Shown: positions 38,013 to 49,299, numbered from the stretch's first letter. The stretch: DNA of 64,000 nucleotides from Zeus faber (GCA_960531495.1 OY482864.1:2781773-2845772), one strand, 5' to 3'. The notes: a model not told the origin generated them from the letters alone. Program-made: numbers and translations.

Positions 38013-38180
38013 CAGGTACTCCTCACTGAACGACCTACCTGCTTAACGAACGTTCAGACTTACAACCAGCTCTCTGACCAGTCTGTATTGTACACTGTGT
38101 TCAATACCACGATACCATGCGGATTGCGTGCACGGCGTCTCAGCATCAGGCATCTCATCACGCATCACCCTTTGTATGCT

Positions 38181-38370
38181 TTATACACTATATGTACTAA
38201 TACACTATATACACTATATATACTATATACACTATATGCACTATATACACTATATACACTATATATACTATATACACTATATATACTATATACACTATAT
38301 ACACTATATATACTATATACACTATATATTATATATACTATATTTATACTATATACTATATATACTATAC
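38181..38370. repeat. TATACACTA minisatellite
   Basis: About 190 bp of TATACAC, TATATAC and TATGCAC variants on a 7-12 bp period, ending where the SINE begins. Period-9 translation gives the tyrosine-rich frames on both strands. Confidence 0.92.
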
Positions 38371-38770
38371 TGGTTCGATTCCTGCCTGGGGCGCTGTTGG
38401 CACCGTGCTCCGGTGGGTTATCTCCCAAATAGGAGCCTTTCTGTGTGGAGTTTGCATGTTCTCCCCGTGCTCACATGGGGTTTCCTCCACCTCACGTTAG
38501 TAAGGACCCCCCTCAAAAACATGCACACATCATTGTCTGACCAGTGATGGACACTTATCACCTGGTCCCCGGGCGCGTCCATGCATGCTGCCCACTGCTC
38601 CTGGCTGTGGCCCCGGAGGAAGAACAGGCCAGGATGGGTCAAAAGCAGAGGAACCATTTCACCGGCCACCATCCAAAGCATGTGCATGTGTGTGTGTGTG
38701 TGTGCAAGCATGTGTTGTAGTGTGGTGTGTTGTGTGACAAATAAAGACTTCTTCTTCTTCTTTCTTCTTG
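38371..38770 (+). mobile_element. tRNA-derived SINE copy 1, nested in transposon
   Basis: A canonical tRNA B-box GGTTCGATTCC lies at 38372-38382; the A-box side has been replaced by minisatellite. The body contains GTGTGGAGTTTGCATGTTCT, CATGGGGTTTCC and GACCAGTGATGGACAC. It ends ACAAATAAAGACTTCTTCTT and a CTT-rich tail. A second copy lies inverted at 39752-40063. Confidence 0.75.
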
Positions 38771-39393
38771 TACTATATACACTGTATACATCTAATCTCA
38801 TCACCGTTCTCAGTCTCAGTCCCGTTCCCGCAGTTTATCAGTATTCACTACACTAGCGTTCACAATGGCCACGCCCTCGTACCATGAAATAACACAGGTC
38901 CTCGATTATCAATCAATTCGCTTAACGACCTGGTCCTTGGAACAGAACATGGTCGTTAAGTGAGGAGAACCTGTATAGCATTCGAATTTGGCTTTCAGAA
39001 CGCGGGTAGACAATGGTCAGAAAGCTACCTGCTAGTTAAAAGGCAACAACAGTATACAGTGGGAATTATCATTTATCTACATATATATTGACATATATAT
39101 ACCAATTAAAGGATTTCGGAATTACTAAAAAAGGTAGTACAGTGTGTTTATGCTTTGAGGTTTTGCATTACATAGTGGCATTTTTAAATCTCCAGCATCT
39201 GGTTGTTAATCAAAAAACATTCCAGAACAACAACCTGCAAACCACATATTGGCAAATACCGGTGTGGAGAGAGACAAGCGTACACTGCCAAGGTCCAGGT
39301 CCAGATAAACTCCTTCAGAACCCAAGGGGGAAAGAAATGTAACAACTTTCGGTTTAGTATGATTATGTTTTAATGGAGTCCTGTTCCGGATTA

Positions 39394-39455
39394 AAAATTA
39401 TAGGTTCGCCATTTTTCAACTTGGGTCTTTGTGTTTTGGTTCGCATCATTTGTAC
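39394..39455 (+). mobile_element. Fold-back MITE terminal fragment
   Basis: TATAGGTTCGCCATTTTTCA followed by ACTTGGGTCTT matches the terminal repeat of the MITE family (compare the complement of the 41100-41267 right end). Nothing of the interior follows. Confidence 0.5.
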
Positions 39456-39751
39456 TGGATGTCACAGAAAGGAGAATCTTTGATAGCTAGATATAATAAT
39501 ACATGTAACGAGTCTCTCATTGCGTTCAGGGTCAGACAGGTGAGCGATATAAACAGTCATTAAAGGGTTCTTTCTTTGCTAAAACAATTCAATTCCGTCT
39601 ATGCAAACTGCAGAATTAAATAAAACACTTTGGTTACAACTCCAGCTTGTTAAACTCAATTACCTCAATTACCTCAATCTACCGGTTACTAGTGCTGCCC
39701 CCCCCCCCCCACCCACCACCACCTGCAGATGCCGCCAAAACCCCTCCTCAT

Positions 39752-40063
39752 TAGAAGAAGAACAACAACAACAATCTTTAATCGTCACACAGCACACCAC
39801 ACTACAACACATGCACGCACACACACATGCTTTGGATGGTGGCCAGTGAAATGAGGCCTCTGCGTTTAACCCATCCTGGCTTGTCCTTCCTCCGGGGGCA
39901 CAGCCAGGAGCAGTGGGCAGCATTCGTGGACGCGCCCGGGGACCTGGCGACGCGTGTCCATCGCTGGTCAGACGATGATGTGTGCATGTTTTGGTGGGGG
40001 TCCTTACTCATGTTAGGTGGAGGAAACCCCATGTAAGCACGGGGAGAACATGCAAACTCCACA
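39752..40063 (-). mobile_element. tRNA-derived SINE copy 2, inverted
   Basis: Reverse complement of 38430-38765: CTTTGGATGGTGGCCAGTGA, CAGCCAGGAGCAGTGGGCAG, GGTGGAGGAAACCCCATG and GGGGAGAACATGCAAACTCC appear in mirrored order. Truncated on its 5' side before the B-box. The tail on this strand reads AGAAGAACAACAACAACAAT. Confidence 0.75.
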
Positions 40064-40068
40064 GATTA

Positions 40069-40111
40069 CTAAAGCACAGATTCGCTATTAAATAGCAAAT
40101 CTGTGCTTTAG
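40069..40111. repeat. Near-perfect 43-bp palindrome
   Basis: Arms of 21 bases (CTAAAGCACAGATTCGCTAT...) pair around a single central base at 40090, with one mismatch (40083/40097). It lies six bases from the truncated end of SINE copy 2. Confidence 0.85.
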
Positions 40112-40139
40112 TTATTTTTCAGTTTTACAACACAGGCCT

Positions 40140-40475
40140 GATTCAAATTGGTTTCCATCATTTATCAATGTTCATAGCACAACCTCAAGACTAAAAAACT
40201 CGCATTGTAGTCATGCATGTCTTTGTGTATTTTCTGAGCATGGTTTGAATAACAGTAGTATCACATTTGATTTAAAACAAACTTTTGAAATTGCTGCAGT
40301 CCATCCAAATTGAAAAGTTTGCCACAGTGGGAGAGCGTGTCAAAAGACACGCAAAAATATCTAGCAGACACAGATATATCAGTATAACATATAAAGACTG
40401 TCATTAAACATTATGAGCTTCCCGTTTTCAAAAAGGCGATTTAATATGTTTTTCTAAGGATTAAAGGAGCAATAG
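40140..40475 (+). mobile_element. Fold-back MITE, central portion
   Basis: Begins GGTTTCCATCATTTATCA and TTCATAGCACAACCTC, continues through AGTCATGCATGTCTTTGTGT and AATAACAGTAGTATCACATT, and reaches ATATAAAGACTGTC, GAGCTTCCCGTTTTCAAAAA and ATATGTTTTTCTAAGG. It links the left and right halves seen elsewhere, so it is the best guide to the interior. Both outermost ends are missing. Confidence 0.6.
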
Positions 40476-41099
40476 ACATTTTTTTGCTTTTACTTATCAT
40501 TATTAAGTTAATGTTGATTGTACAGTGTAATGGCTAAAGAATAAAGACACCACCTGCATTTGGATTGGTTCCCTTTAAGCCTCGATATCGCTATGCATTC
40601 AGACTGCCACCAGGTACAGTATTCCCAGGGAAAATGATAGATTTATGCCAGTGCTTCACAGGAAGTGCATCAACCGATAGGCAACCATTAGGGCTAGGGT
40701 TATGGCAGATGGTGGAAACTGTTGAATATAAAAACGATTCATTGAAATAATTTGAGAAATGTAAACTTTATCGTGCTTTTTATCCAGAAAAACTGCAGCT
40801 CCCCCGTTTACTTACTTACTATCTGTTTACAAGCCAGTCTTGCCAGTTCCAATATTGCGGCGAAGTTGTATTGCAGCTAAGAAGCAGTCAATGCGGCGTC
40901 TATGTACACAGTATATGCCTATGATTGCGCAACCAAAATAAATAAATTCAAACAAAAATTGTGACAGTTTTAATTTACCTGTGAACATGGTGTTTTCTTC
41001 TTTCTAATTTACAAAGTGGTGTTGATCATTTACACGGAGCGCTCTGAGTGAACGTAAAGTGATCAAGGTTGCCTTTGCGATACCGTTGCAAAAGTTGTC
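40476..41099. other. Unassigned intergenic DNA
   Basis: No gene. It lies between two pieces of the MITE family and may be an insertion separating halves of one copy. Confidence 0.4.
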
Positions 41100-41267
41100 T
41101 GTTTAAACATTTGCACCATTGGACCTAATTTAAGCTCAGTGAAGTGAAGATGCAGAGTGGTACGTTTCTCAACTGTAAAGCGTGGTTGTGCTATGAACAG
41201 GTATGAATGATGGAACCGACATTTTAATAAGGCATTTGGCTGAAAAATGGCGAACCTATCCTTTTAA
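41100..41267 (+). mobile_element. Fold-back MITE, right half
   Basis: Contains CCATTGGACCTAATTTAAG, GATGCAGAGTGGTACGTTTC, ATGAATGATGGAACCGACAT and AATGGCGAACCTATCCTTTT, ending at TTAA. The clearest right terminus in the window. Confidence 0.7.
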
Positions 41268-42359
41268 CCACAGCATGGTCAACCTCAGTCAACGTTTATG
41301 CATACATGAAAGCAGAACAATCATTGCACAACGTCCATCACACTATCAAATCGTAGTAGGCTGGAAGGGAGGGAGTCAAGGGCAGAGAGGGCAGAGAGAA
41401 AGTGGAAGAGTAGGATGCTCGTGGGGTGAGGGCGTGGGAAATAAGCGGAGAGAGGCATGTGAGGGAGGGAGGGAGGGAGGGATGGAGGGAGCACGGGAGG
41501 GAGAGATTTGAGGCACTTGCTCAGCCTTGTTGGGAGAAGTGTTTGTTTTGCTGTCTGAGCTGTGGATCAGCACTGGGATGGAGAGGAAGGCTGAGGGGGT
41601 GGGGTTCCCCCGACGGGACGGGATGGGATTGAGAGGAATCCAGAGGGTCAAGGTTTGAGATTTTAATCTTCACCGCTGAACACAAGATCAAGGGTTTTGT
41701 ATATTTTGTATCTGTTGCAAATTCTGTGTCTGGAAGAACTTGGGAGGCGAAGTTTGTTTGTGTGTGTCTGTGTGTGTGCGTGCGTGTGTGCAAGCGTGTG
41801 TGTGTGTGTGTGTGTGTGTTTGTCTGCATATGTGTATGTAAGTATGTGTGTGTTTTTCTCTGCATGGGTATATATACACATGCATTAGTGTGTGTGTATT
41901 TGTGGGTATTTAGTGTTCTTATTGTGGGAACCAGAGGCAGGTAAAACCCAGATGCTTCACACCTTTCCTGCGCACACAAATGTTGCCCGATTGCTTCTGA
42001 TTTGAACCATGACCTTTTAAGACACCAGAGAACACTCCCACACGTTGGCTTTAAGGACATGCGCGTACACACATACACACACAGCACATTATTTCCCTTG
42101 TTTGACGATTCTTTTGACATTTTCGCAAGCTGAGCATGAATACTGAATGATGCCTGATTCATTGATCAAAGCTTGATTTGAAAGTTTTATGGATTGTATT
42201 GGCTTCTGGACAGCCGTGAATTTTTGTTTCAAATAAGACATGAGAATGCATTTGCTGTAAGCTTATTACTCGCAAAAGGCTAACTAGTTCAGCACAGAGT
42301 AATAATTCATATTTATAATTTTTACCCATAACAAAAATTTGTCTTGCGCATAGTATTAC
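41268..42359. other. Purine-rich and TG-rich intergenic DNA
   Basis: A G/A-rich block spans 41360-41510, including (GGGA)n at 41462-41482. Broken TG repeats lie at 41757-41850 and short CA runs at 42065-42085. No gene. Confidence 0.55.
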
Positions 42360-42515
42360 ATTTTCTATATTTGTATATCTTGTAATATTTGACTGTTTTT
42401 CAGTATTTGTATATATTTCACAAATTTATTTTTATTTCATTTTTTTATTTTTACTTCACTTTTTCATTTTATTATTTTCTTATTTATTTATCTATTTATT
42501 TTATTCTCCATTTTT
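42360..42515. repeat. T-rich low-complexity DNA
   Basis: TTTATTT and TATTTATTTA units. Confidence 0.8.
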
Positions 42516-42616
42516 CCTTGCAACCTTGATTCTTTAGTATAAAAACAGAGCCACGTCAAGGTGTTGGGAAACTGTGACATTACCTTTCCCAGGAATCACC
42601 TCTGAACGTGCCCATG

Positions 42617-42675
<59 letters not shown>
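42617..42675. repeat. (CTTT)n microsatellite
   Basis: About 14 perfect CTTT units. Confidence 0.97.
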
Positions 42676-42676
<1 letters not shown>

Positions 42677-43383
42677 AATTTGTTACATTTGCATCCTTTC
42701 GGCTTTCGCTGCTTTGACCATGACATGTGAAATTGATAAACGCATGCATGCGATGCTTCTGACTTTCTGTTTGACAGTCAAGAGTCTGTGACTGCGGGTC
42801 ACAGGCATAGACACACACAAGCACTCAGCCACAGACATACACAACGTATGCACAACATGCACTGGCTCACATGTAGACTGTGTGTACAGAAAACCCTTTT
42901 ACTATGTATGCGCACCAGTTCCCAGGGGTGATTTGTACCCCCCCTCCCACCAGTGGTGTAATTTACAACTTATAATTATGCGGGCGACAGAGGAACAGAA
43001 ACAGCGCTCCTTCAAAAAACACGCTGTCCGCAGTCACCTCCTAAAGAGTGTTATCTGTTATGTTTTGTTCCGTTTAATATGCTACGTGGGATATAAGTTC
43101 AACCTTTTATTTAATCCGTCTTGAATATTTTAAGATGTAGGCACCTTTGTATAATGATATATTATACAATATATTATTAATATTGTATATATATTGTATA
43201 TTATTAATATTGTATACAATAATATTGTATATAATAAGTCTTCAGCAAGATTATGGTATGGATAATAAATGATATGAAATGCCAAACGTTATCCTTCAAT
43301 AACGGAAATGATCAAGCTGTTACAAATAAATACAGGAAATTATTCTTATTTTAGATATGTATATATTAATATATATATATATA
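42676..43383. other. Unassigned AT-rich DNA
   Basis: Includes an ATATTAT/AATATTGTATA-rich segment at 43155-43235 and an AT run just before the palindrome at 43384. No gene. Confidence 0.45.
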
Positions 43384-43639
43384 TTTGTTCCATTTCATTT
43401 CTCAAAACAAAAAAGATCCCCTACAAAAACATATGTATATACGTATGTGTATATATATATATGTGTATATATAGATAGATATATACGTATGTGTATATAT
43501 ATATATATACGTATGTGTATATATATATACATATATATGTATATATGTATATATATATACATATTTTTTATACATATTTTTTTACACATACGTATATATA
43601 TATATATACACATATATATACATATTTTTTTACACATAC

Positions 43640-43707
<68 letters not shown>

Positions 43708-43766
43708 GTATATACATATGTTTTTGTAGGGGATCTTTTTTGTTTTGAGAAATGAAATGGAACAAA
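43384..43766. repeat. Long palindrome: perfect 62-bp arms, TA-rich core
   Basis: Arm 43384-43445 (starting TTTGTTCCATTTCATTTCTC) is exactly complementary to 43705-43766 over all 62 positions. The 259-bp core is TA repeat with CGTATGTGTATA variants that are themselves partly symmetric. Symmetry explains the near-identical tyrosine/isoleucine-rich frames on both strands. It could be a MITE with an expanded core, a recent inversion duplication, or an assembly artefact of a hairpin read. No convincing target duplication was found. Confidence 0.95.
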
Positions 43767-45158
43767 GAGCCGTGGCTGGGTCGTTGTGATAGAATTAACC
43801 CCAGTCAACCCCCAGTCGGAACCATTGGAGTGTTGGAACGAAGTGTGTAGATGAAATCTATCTAGCTATCATTTGTCACTCTGGAAAAAGTAATTGCTGA
43901 TTGATGATGATTAGTAGTACTACAATTAATCTAATAGGTGCAGTGGTGTGGTCTACGTGATAAGCAGGTATACGCCGTGTACCCACTAAGAAAGCTCCAG
44001 GAATCCATATACTCACTTAAAAATGCACCAGATACGTAACTATATAGTTTTGTGATGGAACTTTCACTTTAGTGATTTGGTTTTTTCTCCTGTTTTTGAC
44101 CCTTGTCTCCCGATGTCCTCCCCTTTAAATATTTTCCTGTAAATCTCCCATATTTTAAACCTTCCTAAAAGAAAAAAATGATCAGTATATTATATCAATG
44201 TGATATTATATAATATATCAGTCTGTTTTTAATGCATTTATTTTCCAAATTAAATGAAACAAAATATAACCTGTGTGCAACTGTGAGAGAAAATGCATAT
44301 GATCAAATTTCATGAATGATATAACTTTACAACCAAGTGATACCTAAATGCTAAGGGGAATATGTTTTGTTTGGTGATTACTCCGGACTCCTCTTTAACA
44401 GGAGATCTCACATTCTTGCCCACAAATGGCACAACTGTTTAAGTTGTTATCTCTGTTTTTCTAGCTCATAAAAGGACCATTTGTGTAAACTCTCTATGTA
44501 TGCTTTATCTTTATGATAGTGTTGGATGTTCTTCTTTGTTAAAACAATTCTCAGGTGTTACTGAAGGCAACAGCGAATCATATGGCTAATAGGCACAACC
44601 TTTTCTATGCATATAAAGCTGGCTTCTTCAGATAAAAAACTAGAATGAGCAGCATCACTGTTTTGAAGTGCATCTGTATCTTTCCCTTTATTCCGCAGAA
44701 TAAATATCTTTAATATTCTCAGTTTGTTTCCTGTAGCGACACAATTAAGAATTCTCCAACAACTTGGTGACGATGATGAGACACTCTGCTTGGCTCTGTT
44801 GGACCTCTTTGTGTCCAGGTTGTGTGCAGAACGACAGTCCGGGACCAACCATAAGACATCTGAGACGGAGTCGTCTGGACATGACAGTAGATCCAGAAGG
44901 GACAACACGAGATCCCGAACAAATTAAAAGGTTAGGACTTACTGAGATATGCAAAACGGGGACGATTGAAGGAAAAAGCTTTGGGTAACTTTAGAGAAAA
45001 AGCATTGAGTAAGCTTAATGATTGCGTCCATCGAGAGGATCGTTGAAGAAGCTTTGTTAAGCTTAGAAATCGAATAGTGATCTAAACTGCTGGTGTTGTC
45101 AAAATATAAGAAAATAAATTAATGACTAAGTAAAATTGATTATAGGAGTCCTTTATGT
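43767..45158. other. Unassigned intergenic DNA
   Basis: AT-rich at 44170-44245. A short frame at 44739-44927 follows a possible splice acceptor (TTTCCTGTAG at 44727-44736) and reads like protein, but its family is unknown. No complete gene. Confidence 0.4.
44737..44927 (+). other. Possible exon-like open segment
   Basis: A pyrimidine-rich acceptor-like TTTCCTGTAG precedes an open segment whose start has leucine and acidic runs (LRILQQLGDDDETLCLALL) and whose end is Ser/Arg/Asp-rich before TAA. The composition is more protein-like than neighbouring frames, but no family, partner exon or donor is visible. It could be a terminal exon, a transposon fragment or chance. Confidence 0.15.
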
Positions 45159-45493
45159 TGTGGTGCGCCAACATGGCGAGAGTTTTTATTAAAGCATTCA
45201 ACAGAACGCCTCGCTGGCCACATGTATACATTTTAATTAATAATAATGATGATGATGATAATGAGGATGATTTTGGGCGCGGGAAGAATGATGTTCCACT
45301 CTGGCTCCTGTTCGGCTCTGCAAGAGCCTCTGCAAGGCAGACAAACATTAAGAAATCTCCTTGCCTCGAGTTGGACCAATCAGCGCCACCTGGGTGCTGA
45401 TTAGACCGATTCAAGGCAGCTTGGTGGCCGCAGGAAAGGGAACCGTGCTGTCGTCCGCAGTCGGTGCTTGACAAAGCCCCTTGGTCCGCCTCA
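45159..45493 (-). repeat. 3' LTR of gypsy element
   Basis: Reads TGAGGCGGACCAAGG...GGCGCACCACA on the minus strand, 335 bp. It shares CAGCACGGTTCCCTTTCC, GATTGGTCCAACTCG, GGAGATTTCTTAATGTTTGT and AATAAAAACTCTCGCCATGT with the solo LTR at 56730-57149. The AATAAA near its end fits a polyadenylation signal. Confidence 0.8.
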
Positions 45494-46147
45494 TACCCCC
45501 ACCGCCCGACTTAGGCCGGGAAGGCTTTCGGCCGAAAGCCGGAAGGGAATGGCTGGGGCCAGGTACCACCGGGTGATCTGGACATTTGTGTCCTTCATGT
45601 GGTGGAGGCATTGCAGCGGGACGTGGTCCGAACAGAGGGGTAAAGCTCGTCCCAGGAGGTAGTAGCGGAGCAAGCCGTCTGCCCATTTCATCGCTATGCA
45701 CTCCTTCTACACTGTGCTGTACCTCAACCCCCGCTCTGAGAGCTTGCGGCTGAGGTACAGCACCAGTCGCTGGGTCAACTCCACCTCCTGGGACAAGACC
45801 GTACCTAGCCCTCTGTTCAATACATCGGTCTGCAGAAAGGGAGAAGTTAGGGTTAAACAGCACTGAGAGCAGAGAGCTGACTTTACCCTTGCAAACGCCT
45901 GCTGGCAATTCTCTGACCACTGGACCGGCTCTGGAGCACCCTTTTGACTTAAGTCGGACTTGGGGCTGGTTAACTCCGAAAAGTCGGGGACAAACCTCAT
46001 ATAGTAGCCGGCCAACCCCAAGAACTGCTTTACCATAACCACAACGGAAGAGTGCAAAAGTGGTATAAGCCAAACAGAGTGGAGAATGCAGATTTTTCCT
46101 TGGACTCCTGAGAGAAGGAAATCTGCCAGTGGGGCCTTCAGTGTCAT
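45491..46147 (-). pseudogene. Gypsy pol remnant: RT end and RNase H start
   Basis: The source protein is a polyprotein that copies element RNA into DNA. The first frame (46147-45707) carries the typical chromovirus-style junction: VKQFLGLAGYY.RFVPDFS, the W in VQWSENCQQAF, then the RNase H entry with its Asp (LQTDVLNRGLGTVLSQE) and LYLSRKLSERGLRYSTV. A frameshift moves to 45691-45491 with KWADGLLRYYLLGRALPLCSDH and the RNase H continuation. The palm with its catalytic Asp pair is absent. Not functional. Confidence 0.88.
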
Positions 46148-46382
46148 GAAAAAACGAGCTATACCTAAGTTTTGAGAAGTTTATCGGGAAGAGAAAACAT
46201 CAGAGAAGCAAAGTTGAAGTGCAACCAGGTCCGAGATGGTCACTTAACAGGGCCGCGGTATGATCGGCCGCTTTTTGAACCTCCAGCCTAATTTTGATCC
46301 TCCGGCCTAATCAGCCTCCATGGGAAAGGGAACCGTGGTGCCGTCCTCGGCCGGTGCTTGACCACGCCCTTGGCCCGCCACA

Positions 46383-47977
46383 ATAATAAATAAAGCCCCC
46401 TGTCGGTCGTGCGTGTATTGAGACACAGGTTTGGAAATAGAAACAACAATGTGTCTCATGTGATTAAGAGACATAGAAAAAAAAAATAATAATAATAATA
46501 ATTTTAAAAAGATTTTTATCACATTTTATCAGTGTTTTGGGTTATGCTAGCTACCGGCCTGATAAAATCTCAATGAAACAAGCAAATTCATAAACACAAG
46601 ATAAGCGTAGTGTGTGTGTCAATAAACGTGAGATAAGCATGGCATGTGTGTTGTACATAACTGGTCAAACGAGCTTCACACATGAATCCCCGGTTTAAAC
46701 AGTAGTATAATAATCTAAATATCTGGTTGGATTGCTGGAAAAGATACTGCAAGGCCTCAATTAATTTGAAAAAAATATGAAAAGCGAGAGAGAGCTGTAA
46801 AGCTAGTTGATAGACTAAAAGAATTATGGAAGTTGATGAGAAAGTGTTGTGGAAAAGTTAGCACATGATGCATTTGGGATTCTATGTTTAGGATGGAACT
46901 TGGAGCAAAGAGAGATATAAATGTAATTTTAGTAAGATATTGGTTCAGCAGAGGAAGCTGCAGGACCGAGTGATTTTACTAATAGTCAAAAGGTGCTCTG
47001 TGTGATTATGGTTAACTAAGTGGTGTTTAACAGACTAAATTAAAATCTAATTTCATTTAAGTGCCAATTAACAACACTAGTCTATGTTAAGGTAGTATGA
47101 ATAGATATGAAACAGTTTGAACTGTTGGATTGTGTTCAGATAGATGATTGTGATAGTGATCATAGTGGTTAGGTGAGTTCTGGCAAATTTTAAGTTGCTG
47201 GAAAAGGTCTCTCTTGGTTTATTAATGCAACTTTGGAAAAGGTGAGGAGTATGATGTTGTTTTAAGGCATATTCCTTCAACCTATTCCATTTTATTTCAA
47301 TTTATTTTTTATTGTATTTTATTCTATATATTTTTATCTTATTCTATAAGTATTCCACTTACTGTATTACGTTTTAGGAGTCAGTTAGTCGGTCTATTAG
47401 AAAGGAATTTTCTACTTTTTATTTTATTTTATTTTTGTACTTTTTCCTAGGACTAAATAGTGTCATTGCTCTCAGCAGGTGAGCAGTAGAGCCCAGATGC
47501 CATACTCAATGCTGCTAAATAAATAAAGATCATCTCTAATTTAATCTCAGAGTTTTCTGTCAGAGCTATATCTTTCAAATACACCAACAAAACCTGAGAA
47601 CAAAACCACATCGTCGGCCTGCGATAGGCTTTGGCCAATTGTCTTCCGCTCTGACTCAGAGTATGTTCTGTGTACTAATAAATGTTAACAGTCTGTGGCT
47701 AAAATTGATGGTGTTGACATGCTGAATTAGAAAAATACCTTCAACAGCAGTATCCATGTTAATCCCATCCCATCCCCGTTTATTTTATGAAATTCTTAAA
47801 CGAGGTAAATATAAAAACATGTAAATAAATTCTAGGTTTTTTTTCAATGCTGCTACATTCTACTATTATTGATATCCATCTGCTGAGTGCAGTGATTATC
47901 AGTCTCAATGTCGCTCTTAGAAACACTGAACTGGGACAATCAGCAATTTTTGGCACTATGCACCTTAAATAAGGGTC
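46383..47977. other. Unassigned DNA with retroelement-like scrap
   Basis: 46783-46825 matches the gag-like fragment at 2035-2076 and continues open as ...LVDRLKELWKLMRKCCGK. Otherwise AT-rich with no gene: (AAT)n at about 46484-46503 and T-rich at 47285-47445. Confidence 0.4.
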
Positions 47978-48175
47978 ACTGGCCTTGTTAAAATGTTGCT
48001 TCCCATAATTTTTAATGTTCATAGTACAACCTCACTGAATGTTTTACTTATTGAGAACCTTACCACTGTGCTTGAGCTTGGCATTGTGCTTCAATGCAGT
48101 GGGGAGATGGGGCAAATATTTAAGCCTTAGAAAAAAACATTAAACGTAATTTATTAAAATGGGAAACTGACAGTA
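47978..48175 (+). mobile_element. Fold-back MITE, left half
   Basis: GGCCTTGTTAAAATGTTGCT, TTCATAGTACAACCTCACTG, ACCTTACCACTGTGCTTGAG and GAGATGGGGCAAATATTTAA match the left half of the family. The outer terminal repeat is missing. Confidence 0.6.
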
Positions 48176-48837
48176 TTACTCCATAGTCTTGATAAATGTA
48201 ACTTATTGAAAAAATGGTCGTAAACCGTGAAATTTTTCTAGTCACAATCCATAAAATAATCTATGTTGGGTGAAATCAGAGAATTCCATTCGAAATTGCA
48301 ATGTTTTTTATTTTTCAACATTGTCGTTACCGTCGTCGATAAAGACGGTCAAATTATTTTCTCCATAGTATGTCTTCTTGTGATCAAATTATTATTGGTG
48401 TTCTTCATCATGATTGTCTTGTGAATGCATCCATATTGACAGTGTTGGATTTATATAAAAATCGTACAGATTTTTAGTGAATTAAATCGGATTACATGTG
48501 AGAAGTTACTTCCTTGCTCTATGTGGGGGCTGATAGGCTGGGGGTCTTAAAAAAAATACACTCTTTCTCTGCTTTATTTCTGCTGAGGTTTCATATTTTC
48601 TCTGGGTCTCGTTGCCGTCACACCCACTTTTTCAACTAGACTGACGTACTGCCCTTGTTAGACATTCACCAGCCACACAGTAACCTGATAACTGTTCATT
48701 GCTAATACACTCACACATACACACACGCACACACTCACGTGCGCAGCTGCACACAAGACGTGACATACTGCCACCACACTAAAATAACAACCTTCACTGC
48801 ACGTTGTTCTTCATGTACGTATACTGTATATGTATGC
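48176..48837. other. Unassigned intergenic DNA
   Basis: No gene or repeat family recognised. Confidence 0.45.
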
Positions 48838-48947
48838 CCGTGTGTGTGTGTATGTGTGTGTGTGTGTGTGTGTGAGTACATGCATGTGTAAAGAGCCCAG
48901 TCTGCTTGGGCTACAATATATTACCTGTCACACTTTCTTGGTAGCAA

Positions 48948-49036
<89 letters not shown>

Positions 49037-49043
49037 ACACACA

Positions 49044-49078
<35 letters not shown>

Positions 49079-49155
49079 CAGACACATACACACACACACG
49101 CACACACTCTCTCACACACACACACACACATACACGCACACACACAGACACACAA
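48838..49155. repeat. TG array and long interrupted CA array
   Basis: TG at 48839-48873, 75 bp of other sequence, then CA-type repeats at 48949-49155 with CAGACA, CGCA and TCTCTC interruptions. The two arrays are mutually complementary and could fold on each other. Confidence 0.97.
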
Positions 49156-49299
49156 TTCCCCATTAGAAACACATGTGGAGCTCTGGAGGCTGACGAGGCC
49201 ATGTATGTTCTCTGTATCATGTATGTCAGCAGTGTGTTGGGTTCCATGCTGTGTTGCCTCTGACATGCGCAGGGGCCAGGCCGTACGGGGCCAGACTTT

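Larger units (their letters stand above)
38013..38973. mobile_element. TA-flanked DNA transposon, Tc1/mariner-type (pogo/Tigger-like)
   Basis: The left end CAGGTACTCCTCACTGAACG and the complement of the right end, CAGGTTCTCCTCACTTAACG, differ at two positions. TA dinucleotides flank both ends (38011-38012 and 38974-38975). No transposase is present. The interior is largely a TATACAC minisatellite and a SINE, so this is a non-autonomous copy carrying later insertions or expansions. Assignment to pogo/Tigger rests on the CAGG start and TA target and is tentative. Confidence 0.7.
45159..46382 (-). mobile_element. Strongly deleted Ty3/gypsy retrotransposon
   Basis: In minus-strand order: a truncated 5' LTR start (46382 to about 46300, beginning TGTGGCGGGCC), a pol fragment (46147-45491), a purine-rich tract just before the 3' LTR, and a 3' LTR (45493-45159). 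Gag, protease, most of reverse transcriptase and integrase are gone. A related solo LTR in the opposite orientation lies at 56730-57149. Flanking target duplications do not match, so an end may be rearranged. Confidence 0.8.

Noticed and set aside
38128-38547. Tyr/Ile/His-rich frames
   Set aside because: Periodic translation of the TATACAC minisatellite running on into the SINE.
43357-43808. Paired Tyr/Ile-rich frames on both strands ending in the same peptide
   Set aside because: A consequence of the perfect palindrome with a TA core; not genes.
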